Below are positions 49,786 through 58,319 of a stretch of DNA of 64,000 bases, piece by piece (the stretch's first letter is position 1; every line of letters begins with the position of its first letter). A program made the translations under genes and the position numbers. The notes beneath the pieces are model-generated. The model ran no database searches. It had not been told where the DNA came from and saw only the letters and a list, made by a program, of their open reading frames with translations. This DNA comes from Streptomyces orinoci. GTDB lineage: Bacteria; Actinomycetota; Actinomycetes; Streptomycetales; Streptomycetaceae. Where the stretch lies: the NCBI RefSeq assembly GCF_003121295.1, contig NZ_PHNC01000031.1, forward strand, positions 870,439 to 934,438, in the 5' to 3' direction.

Positions 49786-50904
49786 TCACAGCCGCTCGAT
49801 GATGTAGTCCACACAGGCCGTCAGGGCCTCGACATCCGCTGGGTCGATGGCCGGGAACATCGCCACCCGCAGCTGGTTGCGGCCCAGCTTGCGGTAGGGC
49901 TCGGTGTCCACGACGCCATTGGCGCGCAGCGTGGCGGCGATGGCCGAGGCGTCGATCCCCGGGTCGAAGTCGATGGTGCCGATCACGGCCGACCGCTGGG
50001 CGGGGTCGGTGACAAAGGGGGTGGCGTACTTGGACGCCTCGGCCCAGCCGTAGAGCGCCCGGGCCGAGGTGGCCGTGCGGCGCACCGCCCAGTCCAGCCC
50101 GCCCTGGCCGTTCAGCCACTTCAGCTGCTCGTTGAGCAGGAACAGGGTGGACAGCGCCGGGGTGTTGTAGGTCTGGTTCTTCAGGGAGTTGTCGATCGCG
50201 GTGGGCAGCGAGAAGAACTCCGGGATGTGCCGGCCGGAGGCGTGCACCCGCTCGGCCCGCTCCAGGGCCGCCGGGGAGAACAGGCCGATCCACAGGCCGC
50301 CTTCGGAGGCGAAGGACTTCTGCGGGGCGAAGTAGTAGACATCCGTCTCCGCCACATCCACCGGCAGACCGCCCGCCCCGGAGGTGGCGTCCACCAGCAC
50401 CAGCGCCCCGTCGTCCGCGCCCGGCACCCGCCGGATGGGCATGGCCACACCGGTGGAGGTCTCGTTGTGGGTGAGGGCGTAGACATCCACCCCCGCCTCG
50501 GCGCGCGGCTCGGGGTGGGTGCCCGGCTCGGCGGAGACGATGGACGGCTCCTCCAGCCAGGGCGCCTGCCGGGCCGCCTTGGCGAACTTCGAGGAGAACT
50601 CGCCGAAGGTCAGATGCTGTGAGCGGGACTCGATCAGGCCATGGGTGGCGATGTCCCAGAAGGCGGTGGAGCCGCCGTTGCCCAGCACCACCTGATAGCC
50701 CTCGGGGAGCGAGAACAGCTCGCGGATGCCTTCCCGTACCTCTCCCACCAGGTTCTTCACCGGGGACTGGCGGTGGGAGGTGCCGAGCAGAGAGATACCG
50801 GTGGCCGCCAGGGCGGCGAGCGCCTCCGGACGCACCTTGGACGGGCCCGCGCCGAAGCGACCGTCGGCGGGCTTGATGTCAGCGGGGATCTGGATATCAG
50901 CCAC
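49786..50904 (-). CDS. serC: Phosphoserine aminotransferase (SerC)
   Basis: A 372-aa fold-type I PLP enzyme of serine biosynthesis that interconverts 3-phosphohydroxypyruvate and phosphoserine. It opens IQIPADIKPADGRFGAGPSK. The PLP lysine is in VYYFAPQKSFASEGGLWIGL, and VLGNGGSTAFWDIATHGLIE forms the phosphate-binding part. This is the mycobacterial/actinobacterial SerC type. The GTG at 50904 gives VADIQIPAD. The region upstream carries a type 2 repeat and diverges to the FAD oxidoreductase. Confidence 0.95.
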   Translation of the reverse strand: MADIQIPADIKPADGRFGAGPSKVRPEALAALAATGISLLGTSHRQSPVKNLVGEVREGIRELFSLPEGYQVVLGNGGSTAFWDIATHGLIESRSQHLTFGEFSSKFAKAARQAPWLEEPSIVSAEPGTHPEPRAEAGVDVYALTHNETSTGVAMPIRRVPGADDGALVLVDATSGAGGLPVDVAETDVYYFAPQKSFASEGGLWIGLFSPAALERAERVHASGRHIPEFFSLPTAIDNSLKNQTYNTPALSTLFLLNEQLKWLNGQGGLDWAVRRTATSARALYGWAEASKYATPFVTDPAQRSAVIGTIDFDPGIDASAIAATLRANGVVDTEPYRKLGRNQLRVAMFPAIDPADVEALTACVDYIIERL

Positions 50905-50978
50905 GGCCGAAGCGTAGACGCTGGCGCTGTCCTTGTAAGGCCGGTCCGCTGGTTGAGACGGACCGTTCCGCCATTGCC

Positions 50979-51064
50979 GGGTGCGCCCCATAGGGGCGCG
51001 GGGCTGCCGCACTTTGCGGCTCCGCCGCGTGGGCGCGACCAGCCACGGGCGGCCCGCAGCCGAG
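50979..51064 (+). repeat. Type 2 extragenic repeat in a divergent region
   Basis: GGTGCGCCCCATAGGGGCGC, GGGG, GCGGCTCCGCCGC, then GTGGGCGCGACCAGCCACGG and a GGCCCGCAGCCGA tail. This copy is unusual because it lies between two divergent starts (serC and the FAD oxidoreductase), not 3' of a gene. Confidence 0.85.
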
Positions 51065-51153
51065 AACGAAACCGTATGCCGCGCGCCCCTATGGCGCCCC
51101 TGATGGGGTACCCGGTCCGGTAGGGCCGCCCATGGACGGGGCACGCTCCGGTC

Positions 51154-53934
51154 ATGGCCGATCATGACGAACTGGCGGGAGCCCTGCGGGCGGCGGTCCG
51201 CGGCGAGGTGGACTTCTCCGCCACCGCCCGCGCGCTGACCACCATGGACGCCTCCAACTACCGCCGGATCCCCAGGGGAGTGGTGGCACCCAGGGACGCC
51301 GAGGACGTGGCCGCCGCACTGGCCGTCTGCCGGGAACACCGGGTGCCGGTGGTGCCCCGCGGCGGCGGCACCTCCACCGCCGGGCAGGCCACGGGGGAGG
51401 GGGTGGTGCTGGACTTCACCCGCCATATGAACCGGATCAAGTCCCTTGATCCGGCCACCCGCACCGCAGTGGTGGAACCCGGGACAGTCCTGGACGAACT
51501 CCGCGCCGCCGCGGCCGCCCATGGGCTGACCTTCGGGCCGGACCCCTCCACCCATGCCCGCTGCACCCTGGGCGGAATGATCGGCAACAACGCCTGTGGC
51601 GCCCACTCGGTGGCCTGGGGCACCACCGCCGACAACCTCCGCGAACTGCGGGTGCTCACCTACCGCGGAGAGCCCGCCCGGCTCGCCCGGGGCACGGACG
51701 GGCTGCCGGCCCGGCTGGCGGCGGGCATCGAAACCCTGGTCGCCGAGGAACTCGCCCTGCTGCGCACCGGATTCCGCCCCCTGCCCCGCCGGATCTCCGG
51801 GTACGCGCTGGACGCCCTGCTGCCCGAGCGGCGCACCGATGTGGCCCGGGCCTTCACCGGCAGCGAGGGCACCCTGGGTGTGCTGACCGAGGCCACCGTG
51901 CGCCTGGTGCGCCCGCCCGCCGCCCGGGCCCTGGCCGTCCTGGGCTACCCGGACGAGAGCACCGCCGCCGACGCCGCCCATCTGCTGCTGCCCCACGGCC
52001 CGTTGACCGTGGAGGGCATGGCCGCCGACCTGGTACCGGCCGGGCATGGGCTGCCGGACGGCGCCGCCTGGCTGTTCGTCGAGACGGGCGGGGAGAGCGC
52101 CGCGGAAGCCCGGGCCAAGGCCGGGGAACTGTGCCGGGCGAGCGAGGCGGTCGGCCGGGCTGTGATCACCGACCCCCGCCGGCAGCGGGCGTACTGGCGG
52201 ATCCGGGAGGACGCGGCCGGCACCGCCACCCGGCTGCCGGACGGGGGCGAGGCATGGCCCGGCTGGGAGGACTGCGCGGTACCGCCCGCCCGACTGGGCG
52301 CCTATCTCAGGGAGTTCCGCGCCCTGCTGCGCCAGCATGGCCTACGGGGGGCGCCCTATGGCCACTTCGGTGAGGGATGTGTCCATATCCGTATCGACTT
52401 CGACCTGTTGAGTGCGGAAGGAGTGCGCCGCTACCGCGCCTTCTCCGCCCAACTGGCCGAACTGGTGGTGGCGCACGAGGGCTCGCTGTCCGGCGAGCAC
52501 GGCGACGGACAGGCGCGCGCCGAGCTGCTGCCCAGAATGTACGGGACGGAGGCGGTACGGGCCTTCGAACGCTTCAAGGACCTCTGGGACCCCGACGGCG
52601 GGCTCAACCCCGGCATGCTGGTCCGCCCTTACCGGCTTGATGAGAACCTGCGCTTCTCCGCGCTGCCCCGCCGTCCCGTCCCGGTGGAGTTCTCCTACCC
52701 CGGGGACGGCGGCGACTTCTCGGCGGCGGTGCGCCGCTGTGTAGGGGTGGCCAAGTGCCGTGAGAAATCGCCGGGTTCGGACGGTCCGGGAACGCGAGTG
52801 ATGTGCCCGTCCTACCGGGTCACCGGGGAGGAACGTCACTCCACCCGGGGACGGGCCCGGCTGCTGCACGAGATGCTGGCGGGCGAGGTGATCGGCGACG
52901 GCTGGCGCTCGGCGGAGGTCCACCAGGCGCTGGACCTCTGTCTGTCCTGCAAGGGGTGCCGCAGTGACTGTCCGGTGGGGGTGGACATGGCCACCTACAA
53001 GGCGGAGTTCCTGCACCACCACTACGCGGGGCGGCTGCGGCCCGCCGCCCACTACAGCATGGGCTGGCTGCCGCTGTGGCTCCGCGCGGCCGGGCGGGCC
53101 GCACCGCTGGCCAACTGGGCTGTCGGCAAACGTCCGTTGGCGTCCCTGCTCGCCAGAGCGGGGGGCCTCGCCCCCGAGCGGGAAATTCCGCGGCTGGCGG
53201 AGCAGACGTTCCGGGAGTGGTTCGCCGGGCGCGGAGCCCCGGCGGTGGCCGAGGTGCTGCTGTGGCCCGACACCTTCACCAACCACTTCACACCCGGCGT
53301 CGGCCGGGCGGCGGTACGGGTACTGGAAGCGGCCGGGCGCCCGCCGGTGCTGCCACCGGGGCCGGTCTGCTGCGGGCTGACCTGGGTGTCCACCGGCCAA
53401 CTCGGCATGGCCCGGCGGGTGATGCGGCGCACCCTGGACCGGCTGGAGCCGGTGCTGGGCGGGCTCCCGGTGGTCGTTCTGGAGCCCAGCTGCGCCGCGG
53501 CGCTCCGTACCGACCTGCCGGAGCTGCTGCCGGACGATCCGCGGGCGCGGCGCCTGGCCGACTCCGTGCTGACCTTCGCCCAGGCGCTGGACGGCTGGAC
53601 GCCGCCGGTGCTCGGCCGGCCGGTGGCCGGGCAGACCCACTGCCATCAGCATGCCGTCCTGGGCGACGCGGCCGAGCGCCGGCTACGTGCGGCGGCCGGG
53701 CTCAACGGAGAGCTGACCGGGGGCTGTTGCGGACTCGCGGGCAACTTCGGCTTCGAGCGCGGACATTACGGGGTGTCGGTGGCCTGTGCGGAGGAATCGT
53801 TGCTGCCGGCGGTTCGGGCGGCGCCGCGCGATGCGATTGTTCTGGCGGACGGGTTCTCTTGCCGTACGCAGCTTTGGCAGCTGCTGCGGGTACGCGCCCT
53901 CCACCTCGCCGAGGCCCTGGCGGGGCCCCATTAG
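51154..53934 (+). CDS. FAD-binding and Fe-S oxidoreductase (D-lactate/glycolate dehydrogenase-like)
   Basis: A 926-aa fusion. The N-terminal 460 residues form an FAD_binding_4/oxidase-C unit (VVPRGGGTSTAGQATGEGVV, then GNNACGAHSVAWGTTADNLR, and GEHGDGQARAELLPRMYG). The C-terminal half is an iron-sulfur part: Cys in CVGVAKCREK and RVMCPSY (near 530-550), the ferredoxin-like CLSCKGCRSDCPVG (near 595), and two CCG domains (GPVCCGLTWVSTGQLGMARR, GGCCGLAGNFGFERGHYGVS). It probably oxidises a 2-hydroxyacid and passes electrons to quinone or another carrier. The TAG stop lies inside a repeat hairpin. Confidence 0.92.
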   Translation: MADHDELAGALRAAVRGEVDFSATARALTTMDASNYRRIPRGVVAPRDAEDVAAALAVCREHRVPVVPRGGGTSTAGQATGEGVVLDFTRHMNRIKSLDPATRTAVVEPGTVLDELRAAAAAHGLTFGPDPSTHARCTLGGMIGNNACGAHSVAWGTTADNLRELRVLTYRGEPARLARGTDGLPARLAAGIETLVAEELALLRTGFRPLPRRISGYALDALLPERRTDVARAFTGSEGTLGVLTEATVRLVRPPAARALAVLGYPDESTAADAAHLLLPHGPLTVEGMAADLVPAGHGLPDGAAWLFVETGGESAAEARAKAGELCRASEAVGRAVITDPRRQRAYWRIREDAAGTATRLPDGGEAWPGWEDCAVPPARLGAYLREFRALLRQHGLRGAPYGHFGEGCVHIRIDFDLLSAEGVRRYRAFSAQLAELVVAHEGSLSGEHGDGQARAELLPRMYGTEAVRAFERFKDLWDPDGGLNPGMLVRPYRLDENLRFSALPRRPVPVEFSYPGDGGDFSAAVRRCVGVAKCREKSPGSDGPGTRVMCPSYRVTGEERHSTRGRARLLHEMLAGEVIGDGWRSAEVHQALDLCLSCKGCRSDCPVGVDMATYKAEFLHHHYAGRLRPAAHYSMGWLPLWLRAAGRAAPLANWAVGKRPLASLLARAGGLAPEREIPRLAEQTFREWFAGRGAPAVAEVLLWPDTFTNHFTPGVGRAAVRVLEAAGRPPVLPPGPVCCGLTWVSTGQLGMARRVMRRTLDRLEPVLGGLPVVVLEPSCAAALRTDLPELLPDDPRARRLADSVLTFAQALDGWTPPVLGRPVAGQTHCHQHAVLGDAAERRLRAAAGLNGELTGGCCGLAGNFGFERGHYGVSVACAEESLLPAVRAAPRDAIVLADGFSCRTQLWQLLRVRALHLAEALAGPH

Positions 53935-54001
53935 GGACGCGGGGCTGCGACTGTATGCGGCTCCGCCGCGTGGGCGCGAGCAATTGGAGGCGGCCCGCAG
54001 C
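53921..54001 (+). repeat. Type 2 extragenic repeat overlapping the end of the FAD/Fe-S gene
   Basis: GGGGCCCCATTAGGGACGCG carries the gene's TAG stop (53932-53934) within the hairpin. GGGG, GCGGCTCCGCCGC, GTGGGCGCGAGCAATT and GGCGGCCCGCAGCCGA follow. Orientation is sense to the gene. Confidence 0.85.
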
Positions 54002-54034
54002 CGAAGACGAACCGGGGGTGCCCCGTCGCTTTCA

Positions 54035-54092
54035 AGGTGCGGGCCGCCGCTGGCTGGTCGCGCAGTTCCCCGCGCCCCTAACGGGGCGGGGC
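54035..54092 (-). repeat. Type 1 extragenic repeat, 3' of citrate synthase gene
   Basis: On the minus strand: CCGTTAGGGGCGCGGGG, AACTGCGCGACCAGCC and AGCGGCGGCCCGCACC. It faces the type 2 copy across the convergent gap and is sense to the citrate synthase gene. Confidence 0.87.
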
Positions 54093-54130
54093 AGGCCGGA
54101 AGGAAGAGTGCGGCCCGCCCTGGGGAGCCG

Positions 54131-55234
54131 CTAGCGCCCCACCATCTCCTGGTAGCCGGGAATCTCGCGAGGATCCCGGGGACCCGGCCCCACATACCGG
54201 GCCGAAGGCCGGACCAACCGCCCCGTCCGCTTCTGCTCCAAAATGTGCGCACTCCACCCCGCAGTGCGAGCACAAGTGAACATGGAGGTGAACATATGCG
54301 CCGGCACCTCCGCGAAGTCCAGCACGATCGCCGCCCAGAACTCCACATTTGTGGCCAGCACCCGGTCCGGGCGCCGGTTGTGCAGCTCCTCCAGCGCCGC
54401 CTTCTCCAGCGCCTCCGCCACCTCGTAGCGCGGCGCGCCCAGTTCCCGGGCCGTCCGCCGCAGCACCCTGGCCCGCGGGTCCTCGGCACGGTAGACGCGG
54501 TGGCCGAAGCCCATCAGGCGCTCGCCCCGGTCCAGCGCCTGCTTGACGTAGGTGGTGGCGTCACCCGTGCGCTCGATCTCCTCGATCATGCCCAGCACCC
54601 GGGACGGCGCCCCGCCGTGCAGCGGCCCGGACATGGCACCCACCGCGCCGGAGAGCGCGGCCGCCACATCCGCGCCGGTGGAGGCGATCACCCGGGCGGT
54701 GAAGGTGGAGGCGTTCATGCCGTGCTCGGCGGCGGAGGTCCAGTACGCGTCCACGGCCTTGACATGGCGGGGGTCGGGCTCGCCCCGCCAGCGCTTCATA
54801 AAGCGCTCGACAATGGTCTCCGCCTTGTCGATCTCCCGCTGGGGCACCATCGGCAGGCCCTGGCCGCGCGCCGACTGGGCCACGTACGACAGCGCCATCA
54901 CCGCGGCCCGCGCCAGGTTGTCCCGGGCGGTGGCCTCGTCGATGTCCAGCAGCGGCTTCAGACCCCAGACCGGCGCCAGCATGGCCAGGGCCGACTGGAC
55001 ATCCACCCGGATGTCACCCGAGTGCACCGGGATGGGGAAGGGCTCGGCCGGCGGCAGGCCGGGGTTGAAGGAGCCATCGACCAGCAGGCCCCAGACATTG
55101 CCGAAGGAGACCTGGCCCACCAAGTCCTCGATGTCAACGCCTCGGTAGCGGAGCGAACCGCCTTCCTTGTCTGGTTCGGCGATCTCCGTCTCGAACGCGA
55201 CGACTCCTTCGAGTCCGGGTACGAAGTCGGACAT
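54131..55234 (-). CDS. Citrate synthase-family protein (CitA/2-methylcitrate type)
   Basis: A 367-aa enzyme that condenses acetyl-CoA or propionyl-CoA with oxaloacetate. Catalytic His are visible in AEHGMNASTFTARVIASTGA, GAMSGPLHGGAPSRVLGMIE and LMGFGHRVYRAEDPRARVLR. It opens MSDFVPGLEGVVAFETEIAE and has GSLRYRGVDIEDL, typical of the short actinobacterial citrate synthase 2. Whether the main substrate is acetyl- or propionyl-CoA cannot be read from sequence. It is divergent from pdxH across 443 bp. Confidence 0.93.
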   Translation of the reverse strand: MSDFVPGLEGVVAFETEIAEPDKEGGSLRYRGVDIEDLVGQVSFGNVWGLLVDGSFNPGLPPAEPFPIPVHSGDIRVDVQSALAMLAPVWGLKPLLDIDEATARDNLARAAVMALSYVAQSARGQGLPMVPQREIDKAETIVERFMKRWRGEPDPRHVKAVDAYWTSAAEHGMNASTFTARVIASTGADVAAALSGAVGAMSGPLHGGAPSRVLGMIEEIERTGDATTYVKQALDRGERLMGFGHRVYRAEDPRARVLRRTARELGAPRYEVAEALEKAALEELHNRRPDRVLATNVEFWAAIVLDFAEVPAHMFTSMFTCARTAGWSAHILEQKRTGRLVRPSARYVGPGPRDPREIPGYQEMVGR

Positions 55235-55677
55235 CAGGCGGCTCCTCGTGATGTGTTCGACATGCGAATGCCGACCTGCCGGTGTCCCCGGCCGGTGGTC
55301 GGCGGATGTCTGCGTGTCTGCTGTTGCTGCGGCTGCTTGTGGCGGGCCGAACCGGCTACGCGGCTGTGGATCAGGCTCGCGGTCCGTATCGGTCTACCCG
55401 GTCATGCCCCGTCCGGGCGCACTTCACCCCGGCCCTTCACCCATCCTCAGTCAGGATGCCGGGCCGAGCCGGAAACCAGGGTCCTCGGCGTGGGCGGTCA
55501 TCGCGCCCGCCCGGAGATTTTCCCGGGTGGGCGGGACCAGGGGGAAGGGTGATGTCCGGCACACCGGCCGTTTCGCCGCGGGGAGGGTTGAACGGCCCCG
55601 GCGGCGGGCAGGATGTTCCGGCCCTCCGCCCCCGTTGGTTCTGTTCGGACGGCCGCCATGTGCTGCAAGATGTGGCC
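55235..55677. other. Divergent promoter region of citrate synthase and pdxH genes
   Basis: No supported gene in these 443 bp. ORFs here are low in codon bias. I see no hairpin or operator that stands out. The pdxH start could lie a few codons upstream in this region. Confidence 0.4.
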
Positions 55678-56334
55678 GTGTCGTACGCCGAGGAGTTGGA
55701 CCCCGCCGCGATGCGGGCGCATTACCGGTCCACGGGCCTGCATGAGGCCGAGCTGGCCGCCGATCCCTTTGAGCAGTTCGCCCGCTGGTTCGCCCAGGCG
55801 GTGGCGAGCGGGCTGCATGAGCCCAATGCGATGGTGGTCGCCACCGCGGACCCGGACGGACGGCCCGGCGCACGGATGGTGCTGCTCAAGGGATATGACG
55901 AGCGGGGCTTTGTCTTCTTCACCAACTACGGCTCCCGCAAGGGAGTTGAGATCACCCGCAACCCCTCGGTGGCGCTGGTCTTCCCCTGGCATCCGATTGC
56001 CCGTCAGATCGTGATCGAGGGACGGGCCGGACGGGTGGAGCCGGAGGAGACCGCCGCGTACTTCCACTCCCGGCCGCACGGCTCCCAGATCGGCGCCTGG
56101 GCCAGCGCCCAGTCCACGGTGGCCGCCTCCCGGGAGGAGATCGAGGAGTCCTACCGCCGCCTGGCCGCTCTGCACCCGGAGGGCTCCGAGGTCCCGGTGC
56201 CACCGGAATGGGGCGGCTTCCGGGTGGAGCCGGACCGAGTCGAGTTCTGGCAGGGCCGCGAAAACCGCCTCCACGACCGCCTCCGCTATGTACGCCGGCC
56301 CCATGGCTGGCACGTAGAACGCCTCTACCCATAA
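55678..56334 (+). CDS. pdxH: Pyridoxamine 5'-phosphate oxidase (PdxH)
   Basis: A 218-aa FMN enzyme that makes pyridoxal 5'-phosphate. Motifs: PNAMVVATADPDGRPGARMV, LLKGYDERGFVFFTNYGSRK, the FMN site RQIVIEGRAGRVEPEETAAY, FHSRPHGSQIGAWASAQSTV, and the C-terminal RLHDRLRYVRRPHGWHVERL. The length is standard. I chose GTG at 55678 (VSYAEELDPAAMR), 6 bp after an alternative GTG. No strong ribosome site is visible. Its product is the cofactor of SerC and ThrC in this window. Confidence 0.94.
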   Translation: MSYAEELDPAAMRAHYRSTGLHEAELAADPFEQFARWFAQAVASGLHEPNAMVVATADPDGRPGARMVLLKGYDERGFVFFTNYGSRKGVEITRNPSVALVFPWHPIARQIVIEGRAGRVEPEETAAYFHSRPHGSQIGAWASAQSTVAASREEIEESYRRLAALHPEGSEVPVPPEWGGFRVEPDRVEFWQGRENRLHDRLRYVRRPHGWHVERLYP

Positions 56335-56398
56335 GGGTGCGCCCCGTCAGGGGCGCGGGGAACTGCGCGAACAGCCACCCACGGCCCGCGGCCGAACG
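56335..56398 (+). repeat. Type 1 extragenic repeat, 3' of pdxH
   Basis: GGTGCGCCCCGTCAGGGGCG, CGGGGAACTGCGCGAACAGC, then CCACGGCCCGCGGCCGAAC. It starts directly after the stop, in sense orientation, and leads into the structured element at 56405. Confidence 0.88.
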
Positions 56399-56404
56399 CA
56401 GAAC

Positions 56405-56476
56405 GATCCGTGGGCCTGGCCCGCCGCACACAGTGCGAACGGTGCCGAGCGGACGACTCGGCGGCCCACGGATCGG
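56405..56476 (+). ncRNA. Candidate structured RNA with a three-way junction
   Basis: A 13-bp perfect closing stem (CGATCCGTGGGCC, 56405-56417, with GGCCCACGGATCG, 56464-56476) encloses two hairpins: CGCAC-ACA-GTGCG (56426-56438) and GCCGAG-N7-CTCGGC (56445-56463). Nothing coding overlaps it with support. The rest of the gap to 56773 contains one more hairpin, CGGGCT-N5-AGCCCG (56554-56570). It could be a small RNA, the 3' end of the pdxH transcript, or a leader of the PAS gene. I match no known family. Confidence 0.5.
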
Positions 56477-56773
56477 GTGACTGCTGGGGCGGTGACACTT
56501 TCGTGCTCCGCACGGGGCCGGCACAGCCGACCCTGCTGCGCTTTGCGCGACAACGGGCTGCGCTAGCCCGCAGTCACCTCACGCGTCCGGACTGAAATCA
56601 TTGGCCGAACCACCTCCCTTCTCGTGTGCTCCACACCCTAGGAAGCGATCCCCGAGGGAACAACCGAATTTCCCGGGGCACCGATTTCACCGAAGCCGGT
56701 GTGGTTTCCGGCCGGGTCGAGTTGAATGACCCGTCGTGCAGCAGATGCAGGCGCGTCCCGCTGGGGGTATCTC

Positions 56774-58216
56774 GTGACCGCTCCACACCAGTCCGGCCCG
56801 GCCCGTCCTTCCACCGCCGACGCAGCCGAGAACAACCTCGCAGCCGAGAACAGCCACGCAGCGGAGAACAACGACGCGGCCGAGAACGAGGACCACGACC
56901 TGCTCGCCGCCCTGCTGGACGGCATGGACGCCGCACTGTGCGCCTTCGACGCGGAAGGCACCATCACCCACTGGAACCGCGAGGCCGAGCGGATACTGGG
57001 CTGGAGCGCCAGGGAGGCGGTCGGGCGCCGGGGCCTGGCCGGCTGGGCGGTGCGCGAGGCGGACGCCGAGGAGGTCACCGGCCGGCTGCTCGGTGCCATG
57101 CGGGCACCGGGCCGCCAGGTGGACGAGTTCGCGCTGCTGACCAAGGACGGCGGACGGGTCCTGGTCCGGGTGCAGACCTCCGCCGTCCCCGGCGCCGACG
57201 GCCACCCGGCCGGGGTCTACTGCGCGTTCAGCGAGGTGCACACCCAGATCGACCTGGAACGCTCGGTGGCGCTGAGCGAGGCGCTGTTCGGCGACGCCCC
57301 CTGGGGCGTGGTGCTGATCGACGCCGACCTGCGCCCCGCGCTGGCCAACACCACCGCCGCACGGGCACTGCGCACCACCCGTACCGCGCTGCTGGGACGG
57401 CCACTGGGCGATCTGCTGGAGCATGGCGCCGAGGACCTCGAAGGCGTGCTCCAGCATGTGCTGGCCGCCGGGGCGCCCCCGGCACCCGCCGAGCTGTGGG
57501 TGACGGTCCGCGGCGACTCCGGCAATGGCAACTCCGAGGCGCGCGGCGCCGGTTCGGGCGGCGAGCGCCGCTGCTGGCGCAGTGGCTTTATGCGGCTGTC
57601 CACCCCGCTGGTGGAGGAGCCGGTGCCGCTGGGAGTGGCCTGGCTGTTCCTCGACGTCACCAAGACCCGGCTGGCCGAGCAGGAGAGCGCCCGGCTGCGC
57701 TTCCGGGGCAGTCAGCTGCACCGTGCGGGCCGGGCGGTGGCCGAGTGCGAGGACCCGATGGAGGCGGCCGCGCTCTATCTGGACTTCGCTCTGGCCGGCT
57801 TCGCCGACCATGCGCTGATCGACCTGCTGCCGCAACCGGAGGCCGAGCCCACCCTGCCGGTGCGGCTGCTGCGGGCCGCGTCCGCACCCGCCGGGGCCGG
57901 GCCGTCACCGGCCGGCACGGCGCTGCCGGTGCCCTACGAGGAAGGGCACCCGGCGCTCCAGGCGGTGGAGCGCTGTGGCTCGGTCCGCGCGGTCACCGAC
58001 CGCAGCCGGGACTGGGCGACGGTGCACCGCTGGCCGTCCGGCACCCAGCACGCGCTGGCCACCGCGCTGCGCAGCCGGGGGCGGACGGTCGGCGTGGTGA
58101 CCTTTCTGCGCGGCCCGTCCCGACGGGCCTTCGACCGCTCGGACGCCACCTATGCGGAGGACATCGCCACCCGCGTCGCGGCCTCCATCGACCTGGCGAC
58201 CCTGACGGCACACTGA
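56774..58216 (+). CDS. PAS/GAF-domain sensor-type protein
   Basis: A 480-aa cytoplasmic protein. PAS 1 covers about residues 40-155 (DGMDAALCAFDAEGTITHWN, then REAERILGWSAREAVGRRGL). A second PAS-like unit (ALFGDAPWGVVLIDADLRPA) spans about 170-300, and a GAF-like unit ends the protein (DWATVHRWPSGTQHALATAL, then FLRGPSRRAFDRSDATYAED). No kinase, phosphatase or DNA-binding domain is attached. The N-terminus carries a four-fold AAENxx repeat. I use the GTG at 56774, with GGGGG 6 bp upstream. An ATG at 56726 is also open. Confidence 0.83.
   Translation: MTAPHQSGPARPSTADAAENNLAAENSHAAENNDAAENEDHDLLAALLDGMDAALCAFDAEGTITHWNREAERILGWSAREAVGRRGLAGWAVREADAEEVTGRLLGAMRAPGRQVDEFALLTKDGGRVLVRVQTSAVPGADGHPAGVYCAFSEVHTQIDLERSVALSEALFGDAPWGVVLIDADLRPALANTTAARALRTTRTALLGRPLGDLLEHGAEDLEGVLQHVLAAGAPPAPAELWVTVRGDSGNGNSEARGAGSGGERRCWRSGFMRLSTPLVEEPVPLGVAWLFLDVTKTRLAEQESARLRFRGSQLHRAGRAVAECEDPMEAAALYLDFALAGFADHALIDLLPQPEAEPTLPVRLLRAASAPAGAGPSPAGTALPVPYEEGHPALQAVERCGSVRAVTDRSRDWATVHRWPSGTQHALATALRSRGRTVGVVTFLRGPSRRAFDRSDATYAEDIATRVAASIDLATLTAH
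56822..56893 (+). repeat. In-frame 18-bp repeat x4 in the PAS protein gene
   Basis: GCAGCCGAGAACAACCTC-like units are repeated four times and encode AAENxx blocks (AAENNL, AAENSH, AAENND, AAENED) just before the first PAS domain. Confidence 0.9.
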
Positions 58217-58234
58217 CCGCCCGCCGCCACCCCC

Positions 58235-58266
58235 GGCATCCCGGCATCCCGGCATCCCGGCATCCC
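58235..58266 (+). repeat. 8-bp tandem repeat GGCATCCC x4
   Basis: Four perfect copies of GGCATCCC and one degenerate copy (GGCGGCCC) lie in the convergent gap between the PAS and SIS genes. Slippage at such a short unit is likely. Confidence 0.9.
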
Positions 58267-58319
58267 GGCGGCCCGGCGTGCCGGTCGCCCCGCGCGAGCG
58301 CCGAGAGCCCCCACCCCGC

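Noticed and set aside
56405..56476. tRNA gene
   Set aside because: The closing stem is 13 bp and only two inner hairpins exist. There is no T-loop, anticodon loop or CCA-type end.
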